The notes beneath the pieces were generated by a model. That model ran no database searches. It was not told where the DNA came from and saw only the letters and a program-made list of their open reading frames with translations. Below, piece by piece: positions 1 through 11,300 of a DNA stretch of 64,000 nucleotides. Each line of letters opens with the position of its first letter. Positions within the stretch are counted from its first letter, which is position 1. The DNA is from Gracilariopsis chorda (lineage: Eukaryota > Rhodophyta > Florideophyceae > Gracilariales > Gracilariaceae), in assembly GCA_003194525.1 (NCBI GenBank), contig NBIV01000023.1, positions 62,001 to 126,000 of the forward strand. The letters run 5' to 3'. The position numbers and the translations under genes were made by a program.

Positions 1-691
1 CCGCCTCATTCGTATCGGTATCGGAAGAATCCAATGAGGGCGAAGAGTTCGAGTGGTGCCTCTTCTGGTCGTTTGTCCTCGACTTCTGCCTTTGATTACG
101 TCTTCTCTTTCTATGGGTCTCGGTATATACGACGTCCCTTTTGGGGAGGTCTTCATCGTCCTCGAGGAACTCGTGGCAGTATGCAATGCAGTGCGGTCCA
201 TTAGCCTTATATCTCGCGCGGCCTCTCTGCCTCAAGAGTCTCTCCTCCCCTGGCGGTATAGAACCCAATGGGCCTTTTGTTGATGCACCCAGGCAAAGAG
301 CTACACCTATAGCTACTCCCTGATGTTTGGCGTGGGCTGACCGATGGACGTCCAATGGTAAACATTGAGAACCAGCCCGAGGGCTGTCAAGTGTGCCCTC
401 CTGGTGGGTGATTTGCCTTGAAATGTTATTGGCAATGGACTCCACGAGGACGTCTGACTGGACAAACTGAGTAATCAACTGGTATGCCAGAGAAGAGAGG
501 CACTCCCGTAATGCTCTATCCAATTGGTTCCTGAGGAATTGCTCTACTTGGTTCTCACACGAGGAGAGCAGCTGCGGCCATAGGAGAATGGTGACATCAT
601 CCACCATATGGGGGGTGGATATGGTGGCAACTAAATTTTGAGGCTGTTCTACATCATTCGTTGGGCCTTGCGGAAGATCTAGCTGGTTCAT
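1..691 (-). CDS. Partial gag-like ORF of LTR element family B (runs off left edge)
   Basis: An uninterrupted minus-strand frame starts at an ATG at 691 and is still open at base 1, giving about 230 codons. The N-terminal half is a hydrophilic helical region. The visible C-terminal part is strongly basic (a run of K, R and Q residues) followed by a serine/aspartate tract. That layout resembles the gag of the complete element at 42226-53763, which also has a basic stretch next to a Ser/Asp-rich tract. The frame lies 350 bases downstream of the family B LTR and its primer-binding site, exactly where gag should be. No zinc knuckle is visible; it would lie outside the window. Calling it Gag rests on position and composition only, since I see no conserved family motif. 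Confidence 0.6.
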   Translation of the reverse strand, partial: MNQLDLPQGPTNDVEQPQNLVATISTPHMVDDVTILLWPQLLSSCENQVEQFLRNQLDRALRECLSSLAYQLITQFVQSDVLVESIANNISRQITHQEGTLDSPRAGSQCLPLDVHRSAHAKHQGVAIGVALCLGASTKGPLGSIPPGEERLLRQRGRARYKANGPHCIAYCHEFLEDDEDLPKRDVVYTETHRKRRRNQRQKSRTNDQKRHHSNSSPSLDSSDTDTNEA

Positions 692-1022
692 CCTCTCGCA
701 GGAGGCGAGTGACCAATGATTAATCTCTGTTTATTCTTTCCGGATTGTCTACAGGGTCTATGAAGCGTCCACTGGAGTGGCTGTGGATACTCCTGCGGTC
801 ACTATTGTTGTCCGCTTGGGCGGCCAATCGGGTAACAGCGTCTGCAGGAGGTGCGACCGCACCTGGGATCCCTCGTCGGTTGTCGTTTCTGGGGTTGGGT
901 TGATGGTTGTTTATACGGTCTGTGTTGCTTTCGAGCCTGTTGTGTCGACTAATAGTCTACTGGTAGAAGTGCTAGGCGGTACGACACTTTCCTTAGGATC
1001 CAGAACGGCTGTTCCTATAGTG

Positions 1023-1040
1023 TTCTAGGTCAGGAGACCA
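1023..1040 (-). other. Primer-binding site of family B element
   Basis: Two bases inside the LTR end, the minus strand reads TGGTCTCCTGACCTAGAA. This begins with the TGG complementary to a tRNA CCA end. It matches the corresponding site of the family A element (52954 downward) at 17 of 18 positions, although the two LTR families do not otherwise look alike. The implied tRNA 3' end is TTCTAGGTCAGGAGACCA or its near variant; I cannot assign the tRNA. Confidence 0.6.
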
Positions 1041-1042
1041 GT

Positions 1043-1567
1043 TGTAGTGGAATACCACGTTCTTTGGCCAGCTGGAGTAGTAATATACTGAGGGGCAGTA
1101 GCTGCAGAGAGCCAGCTACTTGGGTGACATTGCAAGGGTTCTACTGATGACGCAGGCGCCAACTGGCAGCGAGGCGCAATAAGCGGGCGCTATCTCACGT
1201 CACTACAGATCGGGAGAATGGTAGCGAAGGCTTGGAGGCCTTTGGCGTCTAATAGGTGCAAATGGTAGCGATAATACTTCGATGGTGCTTGTATTTACTC
1301 TGCAGAGGTCGGCAGCACTTGAGCCAACCTATATGGTCGACGAGGCACTCTGACCTCCGGTAAATACCCTACAAAATAGTTAAAACTAATACATAAGTAA
1401 ACCTAAGATGACAGTACCTTGGCACTGGGCAGGTACCCTGGTATCTTCTTCAACGGCATAGGACTTGGCCACGTAAAGCAGAGGAGCCAGCACTGATCCG
1501 ATCTCTGTCAGCTCAGGCCCCTGGTTCCTTCACATTGCCTCACCTGCCGAATGGTCATTCTCCTACA
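1043..1567 (-). mobile_element. 5' LTR of family B LTR retrotransposon (525 bp)
   Basis: The segment is bounded by TGTAG and CTACA, the usual TG...CA ends. It has a second, clearly homologous copy of almost the same length at 40838-41363. On the minus strand it is followed by a tRNA-complementary primer-binding site and then an open gag-like frame, so this is the 5' LTR of an element that extends leftward out of the window. The flanking target duplication cannot be checked because the other LTR is not in view. The 5 bases next to its outer end are GTGTT. Confidence 0.75.
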
Positions 1568-3050
1568 GTGTTTAAGCCTTGAAACAATGGCTAGAATCAT
1601 CCTGTCATTTGCGCACTACTACAAACGGCCTAGGATACATTGACAGCATTGTTCGGAATAGGCTCAACAATTTTCTCACCTACACCATCCGTATGGCTCT
1701 TTTTGGTCTCAACAACGACCGTGTAAAGTATTAATGGTGCCTATTTCGTTGTAAGACCTTGCTCTTTAAAATCTTCTGAAAAAGGTTACTCTGTAGTCGA
1801 AACCAGTTGGGCATGTCGTACATTTATAGCAGCGTTTCAAGAGTTGCAGTTTCGTGGTCAAGCACTGCAAACCCACTAGTGTGCAGACTGCAACAGAAAC
1901 CATGGTTCTTTCGTCGTTCTTTTCTTTAAGAAGGAAACAAAGTGAGTTCATGTTTCTTGTTGGTTGGATCAACCTGTCAAAATTGGAGCGCCGTACGATG
2001 AACCAAAGTTCAACGACACTGGTTGAAAGTCAATTTTGGACCTGCTGCAGCGAAATTGAAGCAGCCATTAAGAAGTTTACACTTTCTTTCCGTTTTGGAT
2101 TCATACCATTTTCTGATGGCGATTCTCTAATCCGCTTAAGCAAAACAAATATTTCTCAGCAACAAACCCAAATGTTATTGTTGCCCCCAATCAAACGGAT
2201 AGCTTTCGTGATTATAATCTTGTTAAGCCTTCCGGTTCAAAAGGATTAAAAGAGTTGAGCGCACTGTATACGACATAGAGCCATCAACTCGCTATTTCTC
2301 TTCTTGAGAAAATATGTTACTCTACATAGAGAGTGGTCTCTTGGACCAAGCTCTATTTGCTATTTGATATTGTTCCCATAAGAGGTCCAATTAACTCCAA
2401 TGAGGCCAGATTTAAACTCTTCTATAAAACGCAATATAAAACTCATCATAAAACTGTTCATTGCATATTAATTAGAAACGAAAAGCCTGTGAATGCATTA
2501 AACAGTTATTAAATTTGAAACCCAGGTTTTCACATAACCCATAAAAGAATTGTCGAAAAGAGTTCAGAACATAACCAAAAAATCACTTTTTGACTTTGCA
2601 GTAAACGAAGATCTACAGAAAAGTATTTGAAGCAACTAAATTACGATCATTTGCAAACAATGTTCAGAGAGGGTTGAAAATTTAGCATGATAGTAATTTT
2701 TGCCAATATCATAAACTGTTTTTGATATAAAGGCTGTCAAAGAGGGTTCTATTTTTATCGAAATTTAAACATACTCAACTTTGGTTTTCTAGTCCACGTT
2801 CAAGGTGTCTGCGCTTTATAAAACTTTCGGATAAAAGAGCTCGTTCTCAGCAACTTGGCTTACGAGAGTGCTTTTAACTGTGTTTAAATATTTGTATTTT
2901 GTATTTATCTTGGAATACTCTACGCGATCACATATGTACGTGATCACGTTACCTTCTGTCTTTCTCTCTCGTTAGATCACTTGGTTGTAATCTATACAGC
3001 GCGGGAGTTCAGGATTAAAATGGTGAACTCCTGAACTCATCTGTACTTGC
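1568..3050. other. AT-rich intergenic stretch without a recognisable gene
   Basis: No frame here shows a family motif or sustained coding character. The longest are 131 and 68 codons on opposite strands over the same bases. Base composition is markedly AT-rich from about 2250 to 2950. A perfect 10-bp inverted repeat with a 14-base loop lies at 3005-3038 (GAGTTCAGGA and its complement), immediately before the family C repeat. Confidence 0.5.
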
Positions 3051-3340
3051 TGTAGTTGTTGTGGCGCAGGCCCGTCTCTAAAGCACGCAGCCACGGCAGC
3101 CAAGCTGTGAGTGGACCTTACGCGAGACGTATGGAGCTCTAGCTGCTCGCTTTGACCTGCGCCAGCTCACGCAGAGAAGTAGGACAATAAAGACAATGCC
3201 GATCTGATCCTGGGGAGGACCCGTGAAGGACAGAGAGGTGGGAGAACTTTAGCTTTCAACACATAGTTGCCAGTGAGGTAGACGAAGTGGCTCTGCTGCG
3301 CGTTACCCGCATGCATCAACACTCGATCGCAACGATAGTT
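3051..3340 (+). repeat. Family C direct repeat, copy 1 (possible LTR)
   Basis: About 290 bases are repeated in the same orientation at 6213-6502 with scattered mismatches and small indels. Shared blocks include GTGGCGCAGG near the left end, AAGCTGTGAGTGGACCTTAC in the middle and GCGTTACCCGCA near the right end. Both copies contain an AATAAA hexamer inside the repeat, as an LTR R/U5 region often does. The gag-like frame at 3368 starts just downstream of this copy. An LTR identity is inferred: the TG...CA ends are not clean and no target duplication is visible. Confidence 0.55.
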
Positions 3341-3367
3341 ATAGGGCCAGAGCCTTCTCTGTCTACC

Positions 3368-4262
3368 ATGTCGAATTCTCACGACCTTCCGAATTTTGAA
3401 AGTGCACTTGATGTGCTTCAGTGGCGTCACAATGTTTCCGAATGGGTGCACACAATTGGAATCGCTTCTGAGAAAGGATCCGATACACGATGCAAAACCA
3501 GGTTTACGATTCTTGGGCATTTACTTGTCGAAAAAGGCTTACCTCAGGCACAGTATCGTGGAAGAAGCATAAGCAAAAGGTCGTATTGACTTTCGTCAAG
3601 ACGATAAAATTCGAGCTGTACAAGAAATTGTCGGTTAATTGCAGTAGACTGGCCCATTGCCATGGTTAATCGTTGTTTTACTTCGTTCAACAAATCATCG
3701 AGCTGCCGCCGTTGCAAAGAAAGAATACATACTCGCATTTGTTGATCGTTTCCGTGGTCTTCCCTCAAAGCAACTTATACACACCGGGTTTGGTACTTCA
3801 AGCCATGTCGGGGAGATATTGGCGATTAAGCTCAACAACAATGCCAATCTGCCGGAGAACACTCTTCAAAACGACATTTTGCAGCTCATTTCACAGGCGC
3901 AGTCCCGTGTTGAACAGAATGAGGTGGTTTTTGAAGGAGCTAATGTGGGCTTTTCGGTTATTCAACAAGTCCGAAAAGTATCCCGCTCACTTGTCCAGAC
4001 AATTGTTTTGACTCTTGCGCTTTCGCTTCCTGCCACTCACGAAAGAACCAAGATAACGCACTTTTCGTATTTCCATCACTCGAAGATCTGTAGTTTCCTT
4101 GCCGGCGCAGCTTCTGATGGTCTCTGCCGAAAGCTTAAGTGGGCACGGTTCTACTGCATCAAGTACTTGCTGCTTATCAGCTTCTATGCAAATCACGTGG
4201 TCGAAGGTCCTTGCACGAAGGCGCATGAGGTAGACCCCGCTTGTCTGTTTGGCTGTCCATGA
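3368..4262 (+). pseudogene. Decayed gag-like frame of family C element
   Basis: A frame beginning at the ATG at 3368 runs about 73 codons with a coding-like, Trp/Leu/Lys-containing sequence (LDVLQWRHNVSEWVHTIG). It then shifts frame near 3590. The continuation, including the stretch RIDFRQDDKIRAVQEIVG and later the open frame 3657-4262, is interrupted by at least two stops around 3640-3650. The composition resembles the helical N-terminal part of a retrotransposon Gag. It lies directly after the candidate LTR at 3051. I do not recognise a named domain, and no zinc knuckle or protease follows in this frame. Confidence 0.35.
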
Positions 4263-4265
4263 AAT

Positions 4266-5258
4266 CTAGTCTGTACCAAGCAATCTTCGGTTGATGTGTA
4301 CAAGACTGACAGCACTGGAATTCTGACGCAGCCCTTGGGATGGCTCTGCAAAATTGACCAAGGCCAGAAGGTCAGTTGCCATCATACCCAACTTACCATA
4401 TCTTTCTCCAGCTAGCATTTTGACTCCATTCATCAGAGAGGCTTGGAGGCAGAAGTAGACAGTGTTGGAAACCATCATAATTTCCCCCTCTAATCGGTGC
4501 TTAACCGTGCTTTCATATTGTGGCCTATGCTCCGGAGTGGAAACAAGGACGGGCAATGTTGGGTTCTGCAAACAATACCTGTCCAGGGAGTTAATTGCAC
4601 TAGAATCATCTTGTGGCTATAGTTTCACTGGAGTGCTGCAGGCGGCACTTGAGAGGACCACGCCAAATATCTTGTGCCTTGAGCGCAGCCGTGAGCCCAG
4701 CCCTGCAATGCTATACGGTTGCACCTGACTCCACGCCCCCTGTGGTTCGTCTCTGTTGCGGACATAGTACGCAGGCCCCGATAGGATGCGTACGCCTCTC
4801 TCGCCTTGATGCACTCTGTTATGTTCCACGTACATTACATCGTAAACAGACCACCACTCTCCCACTTCTTCGTCGTAAAGCCTATATCGAAGCGCTGTTT
4901 CGTCATCTAACACCTTCTTTGGTCGTCTGGAACACCAGTGGAATAATGGCTGCCCTACGAGGTCTTTGGCTTCGAGTTTCAAAAGGATTTTTGTCACTCT
5001 GGAGATTTGTTCTACTTTGTACCGTTCTTGCCTATTGTCTCCACACCTCACCATTGAGATCATGTTCTCGAACTGGTGGTTTGGTGGAGAAGAAACATGG
5101 GACTCTGTTGGTTGACCCTCATTGTCTGTAATAATGTGAAAACGGCAAACCCTCTTTCTGCGAGGATAAATCCTCTGAGGTGGCGTTGGTTGCATGCCGA
5201 TTGGAATGCGCTCTGCACACGCATCAGTGGTTTTGGAGGCGGCCGATGTAGAATGCAT
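4266..5258 (-). pseudogene. Unrecognised minus-strand frame with one internal stop, between family C repeats
   Basis: Two minus-strand open segments, 5258-4617 and 4571-4266, are in the same frame and separated only by a TAG near 4609 and an open linker. Together they would give about 330 residues. The amino-acid use looks coding, with stretches such as YRLYDEEVGEWWSVYDVMYV. The first segment extends further upstream in frame to about 5370 through a Gln/Ser-rich stretch. I recognise no family. It runs opposite to the gag-like frame on its left, and both lie between the two family C direct repeats, so it may belong to that decayed element. Confidence 0.35.
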
Positions 5259-5459
5259 AGAACTACGAGACTGGGTGCCCTCCCGTCCACGCTGCAGACT
5301 TTCAGATGATGGCTTTGCCTCAGGTGGCTGAGCCTGTGTATCAATCTGCCGTGCCTGTCGTATGAGCCGCGTCTACAGGCATTTTCTAGGAGCTTTTCGA
5401 ATGCAAGATCGCAACGATGGCCGCCACCTTGCAAAGACCACAACTTCTCGACCACCGTT

Positions 5460-6212
5460 TCCGATTAGCTCACGAAATTAGGGTGCACCGCAGTGCTGCT
5501 TTGTCGATAATACCGCGCCAAGCATCACTGCACATTGCAGTGCATCTGCGACCCTTTCTTCCGGGGACTGAATATAAATGGCGATTTTGATGTATCAAAT
5601 CCCAGATGTCTGCCAATGCGTTGCACATGAATCTCACGGACCTGTAGTGGAGCTACAGTCGGCAAGATGTCTGTTAAGAGTGGGTTGCAGGAAGGCATAC
5701 GGGAACCAAAAGCTCAAATGAGTAACAGTAAAGCAGATCGAAAGCATTAAGACAAAGAAGGCTCGATTTGAAACCCAATTGATGGGGTCCTGTGGAATTG
5801 GCCTTCTATCTGCTGTTGCGTCGACCGCGCTAGAAGCTTGGCGTTGATTTCACGGTACTTTAGAATTCTGAAGCACACAGCCCAGCTTGATGGCGACCAA
5901 TTACGCTTTGTGATGACGGAGTGATTCGCACGGCTGTCTAAGGCACTGAAACTTTGGTTTTAGTTTATTAGGATGGTTTTTGTCCTGAAATAAGTGGTCA
6001 ATGACCCTCCATTTTTGCCTAATTAGTTTTCTATCAGTTCTATGTGGATGTTTTATTGGTTTGATTTGCGACGTCTGTGTCTGATTTTTATGCTATTATG
6101 CGCTCCACTGCCTTTATCGTTCAAAATTGTGTTATCGTTGGCCCTTATTCTTTTGTGGGATACGTTCTACGGTTTTTTCACCCATTAAAGTTGTCGGCTT
6201 GCCAAAGGTGGG
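5460..6212. other. No gene recognised
   Basis: Only short overlapping frames without motifs are present. The stretch is bounded by the decayed minus-strand frame on the left and family C repeat copy 2 on the right, and is most simply part of the decayed element. Confidence 0.4.
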
Positions 6213-6502
6213 CTATAGTTTTTGTGGCGCAGGCCAATGTGTCATGCATGCACCTACAGCAGCCAAGCTGTGAGTGGACCTTACGCGAGACGTACAAAAC
6301 TGACGCTGCTCCGAGTGAGCTGTGAAATCTCACACCAAGAAGTAGGGCAATAAAAAAAATGCCGATCTTATTTCGGAGAGGACCCATGGAGGACAGAAAG
6401 GTCGGAGATCTTTAGATCCCAGGACACACTTGCCGGTGAGATAGAAGAAGTGGCTCTGCTGTGCGTTACCCGCACGCATCAACGCTCGATGGCAACGAAA
6501 GT
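6213..6502 (+). repeat. Family C direct repeat, copy 2 (possible LTR)
   Basis: This is homologous and co-oriented with 3051-3340. It keeps the AATAAA hexamer (here in an A-rich run) and the conserved end block around GCGTTACCCGCA. The distance between copies, about 2.9 kb, would suit a short or non-autonomous LTR element. The substitutions and small indels between copies point to an old event. Confidence 0.55.
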
Positions 6503-6715
6503 ACTTTCACTTTCTTTGCGTCTAAGACTAGTAACAGTTACATTACATATATTAAAAAGCATCTACGAGTGTTTCTGAGAAACATTTAATTTTCTTTGTT
6601 GATTGCAAATAGTAGAATAGAGATTTTTTGAAAGCAAGCATCATCAGGTAATTTGATTTAATTTTTGGACGTTCTTCTGACCTCATGTAAGGTCAGCAAG
6701 CCTGTCGGATAGATA

Positions 6716-7091
6716 CTAGTGTCTATCGGACCGGTGCCCTGACCTCATATGAGGTCAGCGCAACGGCACGCAAAATTAAAAAAAATTGAAATCTGATCCG
6801 CATGGCCCCACATTTTAAATTTCGAACTTGAAACATGGCTAACCAGGTGGTCTTCGAACTATAAGATGTTTGGACGGGGCCATTGTGTACGAATGTTTTT
6901 GACGATAGTGCTTGATGTGACAGCTACGACTGTTGGTGATGTGTTGTGGACATGGTTCAGCGCTGCCGGCGTAGAAGACATGATGAGAAGTTCAAAGTGA
7001 AAAAGTTTTTGGAAAAGTTTTAAGGTTTTGATAAAGTTCTAGAGTAATTAAAATTGACCTCATATGAGGTCGCTGGTCAGATAGACACTAG
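6716..7091. mobile_element. MITE with ~40-bp TIRs, each holding a perfect 18-bp palindrome (copy 1)
   Basis: The left end reads CTAGTGTCTATCGGACC and then TGACCTCATATGAGGTCA. The right end, read in reverse complement, is CTAGTGTCTATCTGACC and then the same CCTCATATGAGGTCA core. The 376-bp interior has no coding frame. A second copy of similar size (365 bp) with the same ends is at 55511-55875. An extra right-end fragment lies immediately to the left, at 6678-6719, in inverted arrangement sharing the CTAG. This fits a non-autonomous DNA transposon family with terminal inverted repeats. I could not define a target duplication, so the superfamily is open. Confidence 0.6.
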
Positions 7092-7784
7092 AGGTACAGT
7101 GGCAGCGCACAAAAGAGAGTGTGAATCACGTCGTCCTCCTGATGCCACCTTCGTCCAGAATCTCGGCGTATGGACCTGCCTCCATTGCGAGAGATCTAGA
7201 CTGGACTTTTAGTCTGTTGCAAGGAAATGGCCTAAAAAGTACTTAGTGTATCGTGAGGGGGTCTTTTCGGAGAAATGCTCATGCCTCAGTGTCAGGACTA
7301 GAGGCAGGAGCCCACATGCAGGGTGTTGACATACACACGCATTCAGTCTCTGTCAAAGCTACACAAAAATAGACTAAGAACGAAAGGAACACCCAGTGAC
7401 GCACGTGTGGCGACAGAATACTGTCCTGATTCTCAAAGGGGAAGTAGAGGAGGGAAGCACTAAAGCCCCCAGAGGTCTTGTTTCCAACTACAATCTATAT
7501 GTTGAAGACAGGATTCATTTCGGTCTAGTACTGCACCATTCATGATGCTATTGCCTTTTGTATGTGGGCGCACGATACCAGTACCATTCATGTGTTTTAC
7601 GCTACTTTGTAAGCCCTCAGCAATCTTTTTCATTTCATGCAAATCACAACGACAAATAAAGACTTAGTCACCAAACGCTACGACTAAAACCACGGATGAA
7701 GGTCACTTGAGGAAAGGGGAATCCAGACCACGCAAGTTGCAAGATTTTGCAGGGCCACTTGATTGCGATATGTCTGCCAGCGAG
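7092..7784. other. Intergenic, no gene recognised
   Basis: It holds only short unmotivated frames (60-69 codons). It is the downstream flank of the cysteine-rich gene at 7785-8330, so part of it may be that gene's 3' untranslated region. Confidence 0.4.
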
Positions 7785-8330
7785 TTACGGTCCCCCCACG
7801 AAATGCTGAATTGAGAGGTAGATGAAACACTTCAACTCCAAGCGGAATTCGCAATCTGCATTCATATTTGACAGACAATACTCCTCCGAGCATTTTGGGA
7901 TGCTCTGAGAGTTATTATTCGGACTTTCGCAAGTGCCACCGGGTGACGAAGCAGTGCCATAGAGATCACAGAAGAGCCCCTTATCACATTCCTTCGAGTC
8001 ATAGCACACGTCGCCCTTTGCCGTACATCGTTTCCCTTGCTGACAGCACTTCACTCGTTGGTCTAATGTGAGCGATCCAATGCACAATGGCTCGGCATGG
8101 GGAGAGTACAGGGTCAACAGCACATACTCGGACATCCATCCATCGCAGGTCTTCAGACACCTACCGGAAGAGCAGGACAGCAGCTCGGATATACAACGAC
8201 TCGATGAGTTTCCAGCAGCGCAAAGAGTTGTGGTACATGCAGGCGGGACGCTGACAGGGAAGGTATAACCAATCGATATGTACGAGAGAAGCGAGAGAAT
8301 AAAAGCGACATTGGAAATGAGAACGGCCAT
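7785..8330 (-). CDS. Small secreted cysteine-rich protein
   Basis: A 181-codon intronless frame starts at an ATG at 8330. The first ~22 residues are a typical signal peptide: a short start, a hydrophobic core rich in Leu, Ile and Val, and a small-residue end before Pro/Val-rich sequence. The mature part has 18 cysteines, spaced in pairs and clusters such as VKCC, GKRC, GDVC, KEC, LFC and GGTC, as expected for a disulfide-stabilised extracellular domain. The stretch from GKRC to GGTC looks EGF- or knottin-like in spacing. The function is unknown; a cell-wall or secreted defence or adhesion role would be guesswork. No hydrophobic C-terminus suggests a membrane anchor. Confidence 0.65.
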   Translation of the reverse strand: MAVLISNVAFILSLLSYISIGYTFPVSVPPACTTTLCAAGNSSSRCISELLSCSSGRCLKTCDGWMSEYVLLTLYSPHAEPLCIGSLTLDQRVKCCQQGKRCTAKGDVCYDSKECDKGLFCDLYGTASSPGGTCESPNNNSQSIPKCSEEYCLSNMNADCEFRLELKCFIYLSIQHFVGGP

Positions 8331-11300
8331 GATGCGGTTTGATCTTGTGTGGAGAGAATGGAGTTAACTGAGATGTTGGGGAAGGAGCTGCAGGAGCTGA
8401 ATCTGGGTGTGTGAACTTGAGATGAATAGAACAGGAGACGGCGATAGGTGATGGGGCTGTTATAGGGTTTCGGTAAATGCCTGTTTGCCGTCGTGGAGTT
8501 TGAGTGCCTCTACTCCGAAGCAGTGATGGCCGATGTTTTCAACAAGGACTCTATGCCGCGAGAAGGTCGAGGTAGACAGTGACGGGTTCCATGCGGGTTT
8601 TCTGAGACCGTAATGTGTTCAGTGTGCGGTAGACATTAGAATCACTCCACACCAAATGGGGAGAACTTCACAGTTCCGGAAAAGAAGGCCACAAGGTCAA
8701 TGTTATGACAACAGTATAGAGGAGAAGCACCGAAAGACGAGAAACAATCGCTTTCAGCGATCACGTGTCTCGAGACGCTGGCTTTTCAGTGGCAAAGACG
8801 ACGGGCTCGGGCTGATCCTGGGGAAGCCCAGACGTTATACGCTGGCCGAGGCAGACTAGGCATCATGCACTGACACGGGGAGATTGATGACATTGGTGAA
8901 CCGAACGATGATGAGTGGCAGCATGGCTTTTATGGAATTTCGTGCACATCTGGGCCCAGTCTTTGAGAGTTTGAATGTGTCTAATACGCATACGGTGATG
9001 TCTGATGTTTGCAGGGGAGTTAGTCACGGGAGGACCTAAAGAGAATGTGTTGGGTTCCATGCTGGGGTGCCGGATCGGAATGCTGTAAATGTGCCGCAGC
9101 CTTCACCCTTGCAGTAAAACGCGTCAAACGATGCAACTTACAACCGCGAAGTTCCCCATTGAGTATTGGGGGCTTCTCGGCTGCAGACACGTAGGCGCGA
9201 AGTTGTGTTCTCATGTCATGAAAACAGTGTGGCTATTACGCGCTCCGAAAGTCTAGTTCCAAAATGCTGGCAGCGATGATGTGTTAAGAAGCTCCTTCTG
9301 TTGGTCTGGCGGGCCAGAAAGCTAAACCCGGGACCGCCGAATCGCTGCAACCGGTGATGGAAGATTCATGGCAATGTACCAACATGGAGAAAAGAATGAC
9401 TTGGATCTGATGCTTTGCTAGGGTTTCGGCTGGGTTTTGAATCGGACCGATTTAATCGACGGAGTTGGGGAGCATCTGTAAGCTCTATCCAAGCTGCGAT
9501 ATCCGATGTTTTCAGAGGAGTGTCACCCGCAGCAGACAGTGTTGGGTTCCAGGCCGGCATGCCAAGATCAGTGTGCGTTCAAAAGTATGGTAGTCGAGGT
9601 ATTACAGGCAAGAACAGAGCTTCGCTGTCACGGGGAGGGGCAGAGAAAACGCACGACAGGAACATGGAGGAAAGTTCGCTCTGAACTTCAGAATCAGAGT
9701 CTGAAGAGCGTGTTCTGCATTGCGATAAGAACCAAGGCATATTCGGCATGTGGAAGACCTTCAAAAGCCGGTGTAGTCATGATAACTCAAGACCTAAGCA
9801 ATCAAACAGCAGTGACAGTCGATATTGCTCGTGACGCTCGATGCTGGCGCTGCCATAACAATGCAGCGCCCATTCTTGCAAGTGTTCCCCTCAGACTCAA
9901 GCCACATGGAAGCTCCTGCAATCCTGGTGACCTGCGTGACCGATGCCGCTCTCCGAGCCGGGGTTGTTGCTGAATCTGGGATTGATCCTCGTCTTTTTCT
10001 TCGCCCGCTTGTTTGGACGCGTATATGCCTCCTTACAACATAATACGAAGTGCTGTAATGAGAGAATTTTTCTCTCCCACAACCCATCTTCAGCGGCTAC
10101 CAACTATCAGACACTTTCTTCGCTTCTGATGGCGGTGGATGTGCAGTCCTCCGACAGTCTCTTCCTTTGGGGCACGCTCTACGTCTAAAGGCCGATGCAG
10201 CATCTTGAATTCGGATTCAGAAAGAATGGTCGCTGAACACGACGTATCAAGATTGAAACTGCAGGCAACAGTACAAGAGTATTACAAAGCCTCTGAGCGA
10301 GATGAGTTCCCTACATGGCGAGAAAGAAAGGATGAAACATTGATAGAGTCGATTAGAAGATGGCCGTCAAAGTTTTTGGACTTTCCCAGGAGGGAGAGCT
10401 ATCTGTAGGATAGCTTTCCTGGTGTTAACATAATTGGTTGCATCAGACCACATTAAAGAAGAAGCAGAAGAGTATTACCATAGACGATAAGCTCGGCAAC
10501 AAGCAGAAAAGCAAGTCTCATCCAAGGCATCACCGAAGCAATGAACTGTGCTCTATTGCCATTCAGAATTGTTTATAGGTTAGAGCTAATATTACAAAGA
10601 ATATCTCATTCCCGTCACGCGAAGCAAACTCTCGAAAGTTGTACCACACACATGACAGCTTCTGGAATGCAGAATCGGAATCAACGGATGATATGTAATA
10701 TTGCCGTCACGCGAGACAAACTCTCTCTCGAGAGCTTTTCCTTTGTACAGTAGGAGGCACACAACATCATCTGGATGCAAGGGTGATAGTTATTCCAAGC
10801 ATCTATCGGAGTCAGGTAGACTGTAGCCATCTATTGCAAAAACGCACGAAAAACATGACGCGTTCTCCTTCCCGAACAAGCTCCACAAAAGAGTTGCATC
10901 CGATACCTCTAGCAAATTGGACGTACCAAAGATACGCGTATGTGGTGATGATGGCCACCATACAAGCCTCCATACGTAGCAGTACAGACGTTGCCGGTAC
11001 TTACCCCAACACATATCAAGACACCGAAGTTCATTCATCGCGCCACGCGGCGGTGTAGAAGGACTCAGAAAAAGGTCGCGAGTTGTTGTATATTCGCTGC
11101 GCATCGGCACTTGTGAAGACTTGAGACAAGCGCATAATCCACTCAGACAGTTAAGATTGGTTTAGTTGCATACAAGCTTTCGGGGGTCACGAATATGGCT
11201 GTCATGAAGTGATGAGCAGAGCACCCAAAAGCCGCGAATAAGACAAGAGCTGCCATGTGCTCAACAGCTGAACGTTGACACAAGTGTCAATCGCATCCAG

